Below, in pieces: positions 54,361-63,894 of a DNA stretch of 64,000 bases. The position numbers and the translations under genes were made by a program. This DNA is from Cerina litoralis (lineage in GTDB: Bacteria > Bacteroidota > Bacteroidia > Flavobacteriales > Flavobacteriaceae): assembly GCA_022008415.1 (NCBI GenBank), contig JAIRBC010000016.1:1-64000 (forward strand). The letters are read 5' to 3'. Positions within the stretch are counted from its first letter, which is position 1. Every line of letters begins with the position of its first letter. Below the pieces are notes generated by a model, which did no database searches, was not told the origin of the DNA, and saw only the letters and a program-made list of their open reading frames with translations.

Positions 54361-56235
54361 TTAATAACCTGGATTCTGAACTAACAGGTCGTTCCTATTT
54401 ACTTCATCCCTGCTTAATGGACGATAGTACATTTTGTCGGCCCAGGTGCGTGTTTCGTTTTCCGTGTTATCTACCACATTATAGGTATAATCATATACGC
54501 TTTTGTCATGACGATAGGGAACTAACGGTGTTTGCCCTGCTTTCAAAGTGGCCTGTACGTTTATCACCTTTATTCCCCTGCCCAATGTTTCCGGAGCTAT
54601 CATCCATCTTCTCGCATCGTGGTATCTATGTTCTTCGTACGCCAATTCTATTCTCCTTTCGTTTCTATATTTATCCATTAGGGCCGTACCAGTTTCGGTG
54701 ATTGCAGGCATTCCAGCCCTAAACCTTATCTTGTTCAACCAGTCCCTGGCTTCCCCCTCATCATTGGTTTCAATACAGGCCTCAACATAATTTAGGACTA
54801 CTTCCGTATACCTAATAAAGGGCCATGGAACGGTCTGTGCATTGGATTGATTGTCTGCCAGTCCTGGATCCGGATCGATGAATTTTCTAACATAGTAACC
54901 TGTCCTACTTCCATTCCAGTTTTCTATTGTAGATTCCCGGGTATCGATTCCGTTCAATTTTCCAGCGGGACCATTATCATAATATCCAGTTTGGATTTCA
55001 TTTGCCGGGTCGATTCCTGCAACATCCGGTGGGCGGGGTTTCCATCCTGCCCCGTCATATAATATGGAGGCGTAGAAACGAGGGTCCCTGTTAACATAAG
55101 GTTCCGAAGATTCCGTAGGGTCGTTCCAGTCAAAGGAAGTACCATCCATCATTTCGTAATCGTCTACCAACTGCTGTATTGGGGTGTTCCCAGCCCAGTT
55201 GTGATATCCATTAGGGCCGTTATTGATCCCTACATGAAGCCCTCCCAGAGGCCAGTTATCCTCAACCGTGTAGAGTGCCGTCTCAGTGCGTTGAAAAAGT
55301 AGTTCAACTGCGGCCGCAGCATCACCAACCGCACTTCCGCCACCCATGGATAGGGATACGTAATTTGCCTTGCCCTCCTCGGGCGATACGGGAGCCGTAA
55401 GGTCTAATTTGTAACCTGATGTAGCGTCCAAGACCGCTTTGGCGGCTGCTTTGGCGGCTGCCCATCTTGCTTGTCTATCACCAGAAGGATACGCCAATAG
55501 ATCAAGATTGGAATAAGAGGACAACTCCGAAGACTTGGCAGCTGCGGTGGGTCCGTCGTGAAGATCACTAGCCGCATAGAGCAATACCCTGGACTTTAGG
55601 GCCATGGCACTTAATTTAGACGCCCTACCCGCTGTTTCGGCCTTACCTTCGAGCAAGGAAGCGGCCTTATCCAGATCACTGACGATGAACTGTACGTTTT
55701 CGTCGTAAGTATTTCTCGCGATTGAATAATCATCATCAAGGGTATAGGGGACGTCTATTAATGGTACGCCACCGTAAAATCTAAGTAACTGTTGATAATA
55801 GTAAGCTCTTAAAAAATAAGCCTCTCCCAATAATCGATCTCTAAGGTTGTCATCGTCAAATGTAGATTCCGGTAGCTCTTGTATGGCCACGTTGGCTTCC
55901 CTGATGGCCAGGTACATATTATTCCAGCTATACGTATCACTTGTCCAAGCCAAGTTAGATGCAGTCTCCGATCCTTCGGTGAAGGTATTGATGTTTCTAC
56001 CCGAGTGGGTAAACATGGCTTCATCTGTATACGAGGCAAGTTGCTGCTCCTCAAATCCTCCGTATCCTAAAAAGGAATACACATTAAAAATAAACGCCTG
56101 GGATAGAGGGCCATCGGACCAAGTGGCATCACTGGATACCTTATCAAGTGGTACCGTATTTAGTATGTCCTTATCACATGACACCAAAATAGTAGTAATC
56201 GATATCATGAATATGTAAATATATCTTTTTCTCAT
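54361..56235 (-). CDS. SusD/RagB family outer-membrane lipoprotein
   Basis: The 624-residue protein has a lipoprotein signal ending ILVSCDKD. Typical SusD features are TPR-like helices, AYFLRAYYYQQLLRFYGGVP, SKLSAMALKSRVLLYAASDL, RYTEVVLNYVEACIETN and the C-terminal RRIELAYEEHRYHDARRW. It captures a substrate, usually an oligosaccharide, at the surface and hands it to the SusC channel. The gene starts 10 bp after susC. Confidence 0.96.
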   Translation of the reverse strand: MRKRYIYIFMISITTILVSCDKDILNTVPLDKVSSDATWSDGPLSQAFIFNVYSFLGYGGFEEQQLASYTDEAMFTHSGRNINTFTEGSETASNLAWTSDTYSWNNMYLAIREANVAIQELPESTFDDDNLRDRLLGEAYFLRAYYYQQLLRFYGGVPLIDVPYTLDDDYSIARNTYDENVQFIVSDLDKAASLLEGKAETAGRASKLSAMALKSRVLLYAASDLHDGPTAAAKSSELSSYSNLDLLAYPSGDRQARWAAAKAAAKAVLDATSGYKLDLTAPVSPEEGKANYVSLSMGGGSAVGDAAAAVELLFQRTETALYTVEDNWPLGGLHVGINNGPNGYHNWAGNTPIQQLVDDYEMMDGTSFDWNDPTESSEPYVNRDPRFYASILYDGAGWKPRPPDVAGIDPANEIQTGYYDNGPAGKLNGIDTRESTIENWNGSRTGYYVRKFIDPDPGLADNQSNAQTVPWPFIRYTEVVLNYVEACIETNDEGEARDWLNKIRFRAGMPAITETGTALMDKYRNERRIELAYEEHRYHDARRWMIAPETLGRGIKVINVQATLKAGQTPLVPYRHDKSVYDYTYNVVDNTENETRTWADKMYYRPLSRDEVNRNDLLVQNPGY

Positions 56236-56244
56236 GACGCTTTT

Positions 56245-59200
56245 TTAAAATGTTAAACTAAATCCAGTATTAATTACCCTAGCTTGCGGATAGTATTGCC
56301 CGCTCTGGCTCGTAGTCTCCGGATCAAAAATTTTGTATTTGTCCCAGGTTATCAGGTTTCCACCGCTTACGTACACCTTAAAACCTTCTACACCAAGAGG
56401 TTCTATAAGTTTGCTTGGAAAATTATATGCCAATTGCAGGTTTTTTAGGCGGATATAGTTCTTGCTGTATAAATAATAGGTATTGTTGCCGTAATTCCCT
56501 CCTGAATAATAGGTGTCTCCCCTACTCGCCAAGCGCGGGTCTACGCTGCTTGGATTATCTATAGACCAACGGTGGTCATAAGAATATTTTAAATAGTTTC
56601 CTATGTCCCCGGACTCTGTTTGAAACCTCATTGAAGCACCCGATGCACCTTGAAAAAGAATGCTTAGGTCAAATCCCTTATAACTGGCATGTCCCGTAAT
56701 CCCATAATTAAATTTTGGGACAATGCTCTCGTCCAATCTAGTTTGGTCGTCACCATTAATGATCCCATCTCCGTTAATATCCTTGAATTTCATGTCACCA
56801 GGTTTTAACTGTGGCGTTACTTCGGAATAATCCAGTGTGTTGGCCGCAATATCCTGTTCATCCCTAAAAGCACCATCGGATTCATATACAAGATAAGCAT
56901 TTATGGGCTTTCCCTCTTGTCGCTGATAAGCGGGAGCTCCTGGAATTTCATCCATAAATACGACTTCGTTATTAGCGTACCCGCCATTGATCCCAAAATC
57001 GTATTTAAAGTCCGAATCTTGCCCCCCATAATAGTTGACGGCAAATTCAAAACCTTGGTTATCCACTTTCCCATCATTAACCGGAGGTAATAAATCGCTA
57101 ATTCCGGATGAAGCGGGAGTAGAACCTGTCTTTTGAATTAATATATTATCCCTTTTATTGTAGAAATATTCCAATGTTAAATTGACAGCTCCATCCAAGA
57201 TAATGGCATCTATTCCAACGTTGAAGTTGTTGGCTTTTTCCCAAGTAAAACTTGGGTTGGCGAGTACCGTTTCCTGCAAGGTTGTCTCTACTACGGAGTT
57301 TATTGGATATTCCCCAAATCCGTAAGTAGGTAGATAGGCATATTCCTGTAATTGTCCGTTATAAAAAACCTGATCGTTACCCATTTGTCCATAGGACGCA
57401 CGTAACTTTAAATAATCTACAAAGTCCACGTTGAAGAAGTCTTCGTTGGATACGTTCCACCCAACTAGGATACCTGGAAAGAAGCCAAAGCGATCGGACT
57501 CTGGAAATATATATGAACCATCATATCTCCAAATAAATTCGGCGAGATATTTTTCCTTAAAATTGTATTGAAATCTACCGTAATATCCCAATCGGGCACG
57601 CTTATATCCGCTACCCCCCGTGTTCTGTTGAAGCGAGCCGCCCGCAAATAATTGATCGACTGCCGGTGAAATAAAGTTTCTTCTAAAAGCAAAAAATCCT
57701 TCTCCTTTAAAAACTTCTTGGGTTACACCTGCCAAAACATTTAACGTATGGTTTTCTCCAAATCTTGTGTCGTAATTTAAAAGAGCTGTAATATTGGTAT
57801 TCAACACCGATGCGGAGGATTGGGTCAATCTAGGGTCTGTAAAATTGGAACGGATAGAGCCTTCTAAGATAGGTTCTCCAGTATCTATATAGTGGTCTTT
57901 ATCCAAGTAATATAGTTTCCAAGGTGTTTCCCATGTTTTGGTTCTCCCATTTGTTGCATCAATACCTGTTAGCAATGTCAGTTTTAAACCTTCCACCCAG
58001 GGATTGGTAATATCTACAGATCCTGTAAATTGGGTATAATCGGCAATCCTACTATCGTATCCTGTGGCATTGGTAGTGATAACCACTGGGTTTTGGCCGT
58101 TTTCTATATCGGGACCAGGTTCGCCATTGGGCCATACTGCCGGTTCCGTGGGCCTTCCCCTCATTAGCATTCTAAAAATAGAGCCCGCAGATTGGGTTGG
58201 GAAGTTACGGTCTTCCCTTTTAACCATAATACCCAAATTAGCAGTAATATAGTCGTTCACCTTGGCGGTTGTATTAAGACGAAAATCATATTGTTTATAA
58301 TAGGTAGCAGAATTCTTATAGTACGCGTCCTGATTGAGATATCCTAGGGAAGAGTAATATTTTACATCTTCGCTTCCTCCGCTAATTGATAGGTTTTGCT
58401 TGCTTTGGGTTGACCATGTTTTGAAAGTATCATCAAACCAATCCGTATCCGGGTAAAGCCAAGTATCCGAGCCATCTCCGTATTTTTGTATGGCTTCGGG
58501 ACTATAATTGGCATTCAAGGTGCCTATTCCATCTGTTGGGGAATCATAAACCCCAGTGGATTTTATACTACTGGATGCCGCTTGCCATTCATTTACAGGG
58601 ATGTTGTTGTAAATTGGAATCTCGTTCATAATGTTGGCGTACTCCACCGCATTGGACATTTCCGGAATACGGGTAGGTTGGCTAAATCCAAAATTAGATT
58701 CAAAAGTAATACTCGGCTTACCCGTTTTCCCTTGTTTTGTAGTAACAATAATAGCCCCGTTGGCCGCCCTGGCACCATATATTGCAGCAGATGCGTCCTT
58801 TAAGACCGAAATATTTTCAATATCCGAAGAGTTCAGTCGACCGATACCACCTTCACGGTCTGGAATACCATCGATAACGATTAACGGGCTGTTGTTGCCC
58901 AATGTATTAGATCCCCTTATACTTATATTGGCCTCATCCTCTCCTGGTTCACCGCTGGTTTGTATCACCACGAGACCCGGCAATCGACCAGCCAAGGAAT
59001 TTGAAACACTAATGTTCGGGGATTCTTCCAACACCGCACCTTTAACAGCGCTTACGGCACCAGTAACGGTTGCCTTCTTTTGGGTACCATAGCCTACAAC
59101 CACAACTTCGTCCAAGCTAGCAACATCTTCCATTAGGGATACGTTGATAACGGACTTGCCGCTTGTTGAAAGTTCTGAAGTCTTAAATCCAATATAACTG

Positions 59201-59466
59201 AATCGAAGACTAGTGTTGGCACTTTTTAAAGTTATGGAATAATTTCCGTCAAAATCTGACACTACCCCGTTAGTAGGGTCGTTGACGTCAACAATAGAGA
59301 CCCCTGGGAGGGGCAATCCATCCGATACCGAAGTTACATTACCGGTAACCTTTGTTTCTTGAGCCTGAGCAATTGAAGTAATAACACCTCCAAGCAGGAA
59401 AAGAACAAGTAGGAAGATATGCTTAAATGGCACACCCACCCCTAAGCAGTCTAGTGGCTTTTTCAT
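56245..59466 (-). CDS. SusC/RagA family TonB-linked outer-membrane receptor
   Basis: The 1073-residue protein has a signal peptide (LLVLFLLGGVITSIAQA) and a carboxypeptidase-like domain (VTGNVTSVSDGLPLPGVSIV). The TonB box region SLDEVVVVGYGTQKKA is followed by the plug signature NISIRGSNTLGNNSPLIVID and a beta-barrel ending YYPQARVINTGFSLTF. It imports ligand bound by the SusD partner, powered by TonB proteins such as those at 20243 and 21148. It is the first gene of the locus. The nearby GH43 enzyme suggests an arabinose- or xylose-containing glycan, but this is inference. Confidence 0.97.
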   Translation of the reverse strand: MKKPLDCLGVGVPFKHIFLLVLFLLGGVITSIAQAQETKVTGNVTSVSDGLPLPGVSIVDVNDPTNGVVSDFDGNYSITLKSANTSLRFSYIGFKTSELSTSGKSVINVSLMEDVASLDEVVVVGYGTQKKATVTGAVSAVKGAVLEESPNISVSNSLAGRLPGLVVIQTSGEPGEDEANISIRGSNTLGNNSPLIVIDGIPDREGGIGRLNSSDIENISVLKDASAAIYGARAANGAIIVTTKQGKTGKPSITFESNFGFSQPTRIPEMSNAVEYANIMNEIPIYNNIPVNEWQAASSSIKSTGVYDSPTDGIGTLNANYSPEAIQKYGDGSDTWLYPDTDWFDDTFKTWSTQSKQNLSISGGSEDVKYYSSLGYLNQDAYYKNSATYYKQYDFRLNTTAKVNDYITANLGIMVKREDRNFPTQSAGSIFRMLMRGRPTEPAVWPNGEPGPDIENGQNPVVITTNATGYDSRIADYTQFTGSVDITNPWVEGLKLTLLTGIDATNGRTKTWETPWKLYYLDKDHYIDTGEPILEGSIRSNFTDPRLTQSSASVLNTNITALLNYDTRFGENHTLNVLAGVTQEVFKGEGFFAFRRNFISPAVDQLFAGGSLQQNTGGSGYKRARLGYYGRFQYNFKEKYLAEFIWRYDGSYIFPESDRFGFFPGILVGWNVSNEDFFNVDFVDYLKLRASYGQMGNDQVFYNGQLQEYAYLPTYGFGEYPINSVVETTLQETVLANPSFTWEKANNFNVGIDAIILDGAVNLTLEYFYNKRDNILIQKTGSTPASSGISDLLPPVNDGKVDNQGFEFAVNYYGGQDSDFKYDFGINGGYANNEVVFMDEIPGAPAYQRQEGKPINAYLVYESDGAFRDEQDIAANTLDYSEVTPQLKPGDMKFKDINGDGIINGDDQTRLDESIVPKFNYGITGHASYKGFDLSILFQGASGASMRFQTESGDIGNYLKYSYDHRWSIDNPSSVDPRLASRGDTYYSGGNYGNNTYYLYSKNYIRLKNLQLAYNFPSKLIEPLGVEGFKVYVSGGNLITWDKYKIFDPETTSQSGQYYPQARVINTGFSLTF

Positions 59467-60145
59467 GAATTTGAGTTAGAGTTAAAGTTTTAGTTCTAAC
59501 GAATTTAAGTCAAGAATTTCTAATTAACAAAGAATTAACAGTATAATTTACCGTTAATATATGGCATTACGTCTTTTCCAAGTAGGTAAATACCACATAT
59601 GTAATTAAAAATCAATCATTTAGTGAATAAAGTAATTAAAGCTATAATTCATTAACTTATAAACCCATACAAAAAGTGATCTTCTCCACGCTACCACAAC
59701 GTCTCGCTCGTGACGTTCAGGGTATACAGGCCTGAACAAAAGGAATAAGCGATGAAGAAATAATATAGAAATGAACAAAAATTACAATAGTGCCATAAAT
59801 TATGCCAGATGATGAAACAATATTAAAAATGGACAACGAAGGAATATATTTGGGCATGCCTGTATTTAGCAGGGGCGCTGTGATACAACTATGAAAGCAA
59901 TAATCAACCTTATAGGGCGGTGTGGGCACGAGCGTGACGCTCGCGCTAGCAAGGGTTCCGAACATTGCCCATCGGAAGAAGGATTGCGTCCTTTAGCCTA
60001 CAGGGTATTTTCTATAATAGTTTAGGTCAACCGATACGAGCAACCTAAAAATTTCGATACCACGCGATGCAATCGCGCGGGACCGGGGCTTCCGTTCAAC
60101 CGGAGTTTTCATTGTTCGTGCTACGCACGCAACGAAAACTTAGTT
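59467..60145. other. Regulatory and repeat-rich region upstream of susC
   Basis: The 679 bp have no convincing gene. They hold the hairpin GTTCAGG-gtatacagg-CCTGAAC (59717-59739) and short inverted motifs of the CGCTCGTGACG / CGAGCGTGACGCTCG type (59701 and 59931). A CGTGCTACGCACG hairpin lies near 60117. ACCACAACGTCTCGC at 59694 has the AACG tip of a unit boundary. A separate susC promoter must lie near 59470-59600. Confidence 0.45.
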
Positions 60146-60162
60146 GTTGGGTGTAATTTTTA

Positions 60163-60462
60163 TTATTCGATAATTCTTTTTTTCAAGTCCATTCGCTCGT
60201 GTAAAATTCTGACTACTTCAATTCTTTCACCCGAAATAGCTTTGTAAAATATGATATGTTTTCCAGATTTTAATCCAAGTAAATTATTACTAATTCCGTC
60301 ATATTCTTTTCCAACCTCAGGATTTTGTCCAATTCCGTTACAAGTCAACTTTATTGTCGTATAATATTTGTCCGCTTGTTTTGCTGACCACTTTTCGAAA
60401 GTATAATCCCAAATGTCATTCAAGTCATCAATGGCTTTTTGTCTTAATATTACTTTAGCCAT
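60163..60462 (-). CDS. RelE/ParE family toxin
   Basis: The 99-residue toxin has the ParE pattern VILRQKAIDDLNDIWDYTFE, KWSAKQADKYYTTI and GKHIIFYKAISGERIEVVRI, ending LHERMDLKKR. Its start overlaps the antitoxin gene by 8 nt. ParE toxins usually target gyrase. Confidence 0.95.
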   Translation of the reverse strand: MAKVILRQKAIDDLNDIWDYTFEKWSAKQADKYYTTIKLTCNGIGQNPEVGKEYDGISNNLLGLKSGKHIIFYKAISGERIEVVRILHERMDLKKRIIE

Positions 60463-60703
60463 TCTTTCTTTTTTCCGCTTTTAGTCTTTTTAGATTTTCG
60501 TCAAAGTCAAAGTCATCCACCAAAGGACTATTCAGACCTTCTTGTATTGCATTTCGCAATGCAATTACTTTACTTTCTTCATTTTCCAAAAGTCGAAGTC
60601 CAGCTCTGATTACTTCACTAACATTTTTGTATCGTCCAGCAGAAACTTGTGTTTGTACGAACTGGTCAAAATAATTTCCAAGCGATATTGATGTGTTTTT
60701 CAT
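60455..60703 (-). CDS. ParD-type antitoxin
   Basis: The 82-residue RHH protein (NTSISLGNYFDQFVQTQVSA, GRYKNVSEVIRAGLRLLENE) matches ParD of the CC2985 type. It is the first gene of the pair and the likely autorepressor. Confidence 0.95.
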   Translation of the reverse strand: MKNTSISLGNYFDQFVQTQVSAGRYKNVSEVIRAGLRLLENEESKVIALRNAIQEGLNSPLVDDFDFDENLKRLKAEKRKNG

Positions 60704-60783
60704 TCCGTTCTAATTTTAACCAAATATACCAATTTTTGGTAAAAAAATTAAATTTGTGGATTTTTGGATCAAATTACACCCAA

Positions 60784-60834
60784 CTCGTTATATCATAACA
60801 ATTATATTTATATATCAATCTAGGATACGGGATA
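60784..60834. repeat. Conserved leader next to the second parDE unit
   Basis: CTCGTTATATCATAACAA...TATATTTATATATCAATCTAGGATACGGGATAAA aligns closely with 50722-50775. It lies upstream of the parD start on the minus strand, where TATAATTG resembles a -7 element. The following stretch to 61124 has no convincing gene. Confidence 0.6.
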
Positions 60835-61124
60835 AAAGGTCCAAAATTAAAATCAATGGCAACCTTAATCCTGTAAAAATGTCGATGATCTTTTCACCCA
60901 TAGAAACCAAGGACCCTGCTGGGCAAATCCTCCCTACTTTGTACAGCAAAAATAAAGGGCAAGTGCCACACATAAAAATGCTACAACGGAAACGAATTGG
61001 GTATGGCAGCATAGAAAACTAACGCCAGCAAAGAATATTATATAGATAACAAACTGGGTGAACAAAACAACAAAAGCAAGTGTGCGACGCTAGCAATAGC
61101 GTGAAATTATTATTGGGACGCAGG

Positions 61125-62120
61125 TCATTTCAATTTTAACGATTCACCCGTATCTTCAATTTCGGTCAGTATTAACCGTTCTTGTCCCGAAGGGCTGTTG
61201 GGTTGATGAAGTGCCAGCAACAAGGTGTTTTCAAACGTTTTAAAAATCATTCCATGCCCTCCGTTTTGCTCAAAAAGCAATTCATTTTGCTGAATCCATG
61301 GCCCTTTCAATTTTCCCGATTTAGACTCCGCTATTCCAATAGCGTACCCTTTTACTCCAAAACTCGACCAAATCATTATTAATTTACCCGATTTCGTGGT
61401 ATACATAAAACAGCCGTCTGTTACTTTGCCGGTTTCACTGGTAGACCATTTTGCTTCGGAAGCATTGAACATTTTAATTGGTTTGCCCACCGGTTTTGAC
61501 AGGTCTAATGCTAATTGAATGTAATCTATAGAGCCATCTACGATCTCTACCCATTCATGGCAGAAAACCATGTAGGGTGTATTATTTTCAACATACAGTG
61601 TTCCGTCCAAAGCCATCCAGTTTTCAGGCGTGTGCGGTTTATTGTCAAAAGCCTTAAATGGCCCCATGGGTGAATCGGCAATAAAAATTTGTGTTCCCCT
61701 TTTACTAAAAGCTGGCCAGTTTGTTTCCCCTTCCGGTTTTTTCATATTTTTATGGAGCTCAGAAGAAGTTAACGTAACAAACAGATAATACTTTCCTTTG
61801 TATTCATGCATTTCGGGCGCCCAAACCATATCCCTAGCCCAGAAATTATCGGGTAAAAGAAGTACCGTTTGGGGTTGTTTCCATTCGTTTAAATCGCGAC
61901 TGACATAGACTTCAACTCCCTTGGGTTTTTTATCATCCCTTTCACCACCCAAACGATTATCTATTTGAGCATACATGTAATAATTTCGGGTTACCGTATC
62001 CGCAAAAATATAAGGGTCACGAATTCTAATCTCTTCTGTCCGAAGCAATTTGTTCTCAATACCTTGCGCCAAAATAACGCAGGGAAGGAAAATGTAAGAA
62101 AGAGTAGCTATTATTCTCAT
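61125..62120 (-). CDS. Glycoside hydrolase family 43-like protein
   Basis: The 331-residue protein has a signal peptide (YIFLPCVILAQG) and a five-bladed propeller of the GH43 type. The catalytic-base Asp is in IRDPYIFAD, WAPEMHEYKGKYYLF follows, and the pKa-modulating Asp may be in ALDGTLY. The position often occupied by the acid Glu reads VTDGCFMY. GGHGMIFKTF ends the domain. Members hydrolyse arabinosides or xylosides. It probably belongs functionally with the SusCD locus, from which a toxin-antitoxin unit now separates it. Activity is uncertain because of the TDG motif. Confidence 0.85.
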   Translation of the reverse strand: MRIIATLSYIFLPCVILAQGIENKLLRTEEIRIRDPYIFADTVTRNYYMYAQIDNRLGGERDDKKPKGVEVYVSRDLNEWKQPQTVLLLPDNFWARDMVWAPEMHEYKGKYYLFVTLTSSELHKNMKKPEGETNWPAFSKRGTQIFIADSPMGPFKAFDNKPHTPENWMALDGTLYVENNTPYMVFCHEWVEIVDGSIDYIQLALDLSKPVGKPIKMFNASEAKWSTSETGKVTDGCFMYTTKSGKLIMIWSSFGVKGYAIGIAESKSGKLKGPWIQQNELLFEQNGGHGMIFKTFENTLLLALHQPNSPSGQERLILTEIEDTGESLKLK

Positions 62121-62272
62121 CGCATCTATGTGTCATGTCCTAATACGCGGCCCCAAAATATCGTAAGTTTAAAGCGCTGTATTGATCCATGTAATTAGGT
62201 GATCCTTGTCTAAAGATAAATGTAATCCTTTACTTGATCACTAACGCTGCCATTTTTTATGTACGGAACTGG

Positions 62273-63254
62273 GTTGTAGTCAATTTTTAATTCTTATTTG
62301 TAATTTCCTTTCCTATACGCCTATAATTTTCCTTTATGATTCCAGGCATATTTCTCGCTCCAATAGATTCTGGATCATCAAATCCACTTGGCCAAAAATA
62401 ACCCAAGATGGCGATAGTTTTAGGTTCCGATTTTGCTAATTCAAAATAGCTATTGGCTACTCCGTCCATTTCGGTTAATGCTATTCCTCCAAAATCCCCG
62501 TGCAATGAACCGATATAATGGGTATCCATAATAATTACCAATTTTTGTTCAGCATTTGTGAATTTTGATTTAAGTTGATTTAATTCGTTCAAATATTCAA
62601 GATCTAAATTTGGATCTTTAATTAGATAGCGGTCAAAGCCAATCCAATCCACGGAATTTGGCACTTGTAGCTGGTCTACTACGGGATAAGCCTCAATTAT
62701 CATTATTGGAATTGCCGGGAGGGTCGACTTCACATAATCGGTTGCAGATTTCAATTCCGAAAATGATATTCCGTTCCAAGTTGGTTCTTCTCCAATATAA
62801 AATGATTGGATTAAATCTTGATTGCCTTGTAAATTATTCGCGTCAATAAATTCATCCCATCTTGACCGATAATCTATTCGCAAGCCATATTCAGCTCCAG
62901 AGGGGCTCGAAGTGCCAACCAATTCAAAAAATATCTCCGATAAATGCAAAATACTTTTCACTTGTAAATTGTTCATTTCCGCCATTCTTGCAACAACGTT
63001 ATCGGCAGGGTCTACCACTAAAATATCTGCAACATTCGAAAATCCGAATACTTCGTCAATGTAATTCGTTTTGGTTAGATTATCAGTTGGGTCGTCCCAA
63101 TTGGTGTCAATCAATGTAAATCCAAAATATTTTATGTGTGAAGCATCGATAGTCTGTTCCGATTGCTTTTCCTCGTTACAGGAGATCAATAAAATAACAG
63201 CAAATATGAAGGTTGCTCTATTCATTTTGTGCGTTTCTCAAAATTGGCTACAAC
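62273..63254 (-). other. Cassette-like unit carrying a single lipoprotein gene
   Basis: GTTGTAGTCAATTTT (62273-62287) and AAAATTGGCTACAAC (63240-63254) match at 14 of 15 positions as an inverted repeat. The gene stop codon lies inside one arm and its ATG 15 bp from the other, so the unit is almost all coding. Confidence 0.7.
62287..63225 (-). CDS. Predicted lipoprotein with TIM-barrel-like pattern
   Basis: The 312-residue protein has a lipobox (VILLISCNEE). The mature part alternates strands and helices in the way of a glycosidase-type barrel: KYFGFTLIDTNWDD, VKSILHLSEIFFEL, QSFYIGEEPTWNGISF with a candidate catalytic Glu, VDWIGFDRYLI, KLVIIMDTHYIGS and IAILGYFWPSGFDD. I do not recognise a named family. 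The surface location and single-gene cassette setting suggest accessory function. Confidence 0.65.
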   Translation of the reverse strand: MNRATFIFAVILLISCNEEKQSEQTIDASHIKYFGFTLIDTNWDDPTDNLTKTNYIDEVFGFSNVADILVVDPADNVVARMAEMNNLQVKSILHLSEIFFELVGTSSPSGAEYGLRIDYRSRWDEFIDANNLQGNQDLIQSFYIGEEPTWNGISFSELKSATDYVKSTLPAIPIMIIEAYPVVDQLQVPNSVDWIGFDRYLIKDPNLDLEYLNELNQLKSKFTNAEQKLVIIMDTHYIGSLHGDFGGIALTEMDGVANSYFELAKSEPKTIAILGYFWPSGFDDPESIGARNMPGIIKENYRRIGKEITNKN

Positions 63255-63278
63255 GGTTTTTGTGAGTGGAATGCGCGA

Positions 63279-63894
63279 TTAAAAGTTGGAAGCTTTCAAA
63301 TTAGAACGAAGCCAATCCGTTTGCTCAACTTTTTCAATTATCATCGCCAAAATACTGTAACCCACGTTGGAATAGCTAAATTGCTTTCCCGGTTCAAAAA
63401 TCTAACGGCGAATGGTAAACTTCACTTAGAAACTTCCCCTCGGGATGGGAACTAAGTCCACTCCGTAATCCAGATTTCCCACTATTCCCGATGTGCGTGT
63501 CAGTAATTGATGAATTGTAATGTTTTGTTTGTCCTTTGGGCACATCCTCGAAAAATTTGGAAATAGAATCGTTTACCGATAATTTACCTTCTTCCCGTAA
63601 TTTTAGAATAGCGGTGGCCGTAAACTGCTTTGTCAATGAACCTATGGTAAATATGGTCTCTTTGGTTACGGGAAGATTTTCGTTTTTAATTCTCAATCCA
63701 TCGCCACCAATATAGAGGATATCTCCATTCTGAGCAACCCTTATGCTTGCAGAATGCCCATTTTTATCACATTCGTCAAGGTAAGATTGGAGTCTGTTCT
63801 CCAAAGGGTTCTCCGTGCCGATTGGGTTGGTTTTGTCTTTACAGGAAACACAAAGAATTAAGGTTATTACTGTTATTGCGATGTATCTTTTCAT
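63279..63894 (-). pseudogene. Degenerate serine hydrolase (class C beta-lactamase-like)
   Basis: A lipoprotein signal (LILCVSCKDK) and the SxxK motif in TIGSLTKQFTATAILKLREE are intact. After VPK the frame shifts: the true continuation DKQNITIHQLLTRTSGIVGN is in the next frame. A second shift occurs near 63440 and a third near 63400. Then KQFSYSNVGYSILAMIIEKV with the YxN motif leads to a stop at 63279. The C-terminal third of the family is missing. Confidence 0.8.

Larger units (their letters stand above)
60146..60784 (-). other. Cassette-like unit carrying a second parDE
   Basis: GTTGGGTGTAATTT (60146-60159) and AAATTACACCCAAC (60771-60784) are a perfect 14-bp inverted repeat around the toxin-antitoxin pair. 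The downstream flank repeats the leader found beside the NACHT unit. Confidence 0.75.

Noticed and set aside
59931..60130. tRNA or structured RNA in the GC-rich hairpins upstream of the second parDE unit
   Set aside because: Hairpins such as CGTGCTACGCACG are present but no cloverleaf, T-loop or known riboswitch core could be drawn.
60756..61022. Open frame of 88 codons on the plus strand
   Set aside because: It starts inside the inverted repeat and leader of a unit, shows no domain pattern, and its counterpart at 50.7 kb is not open.
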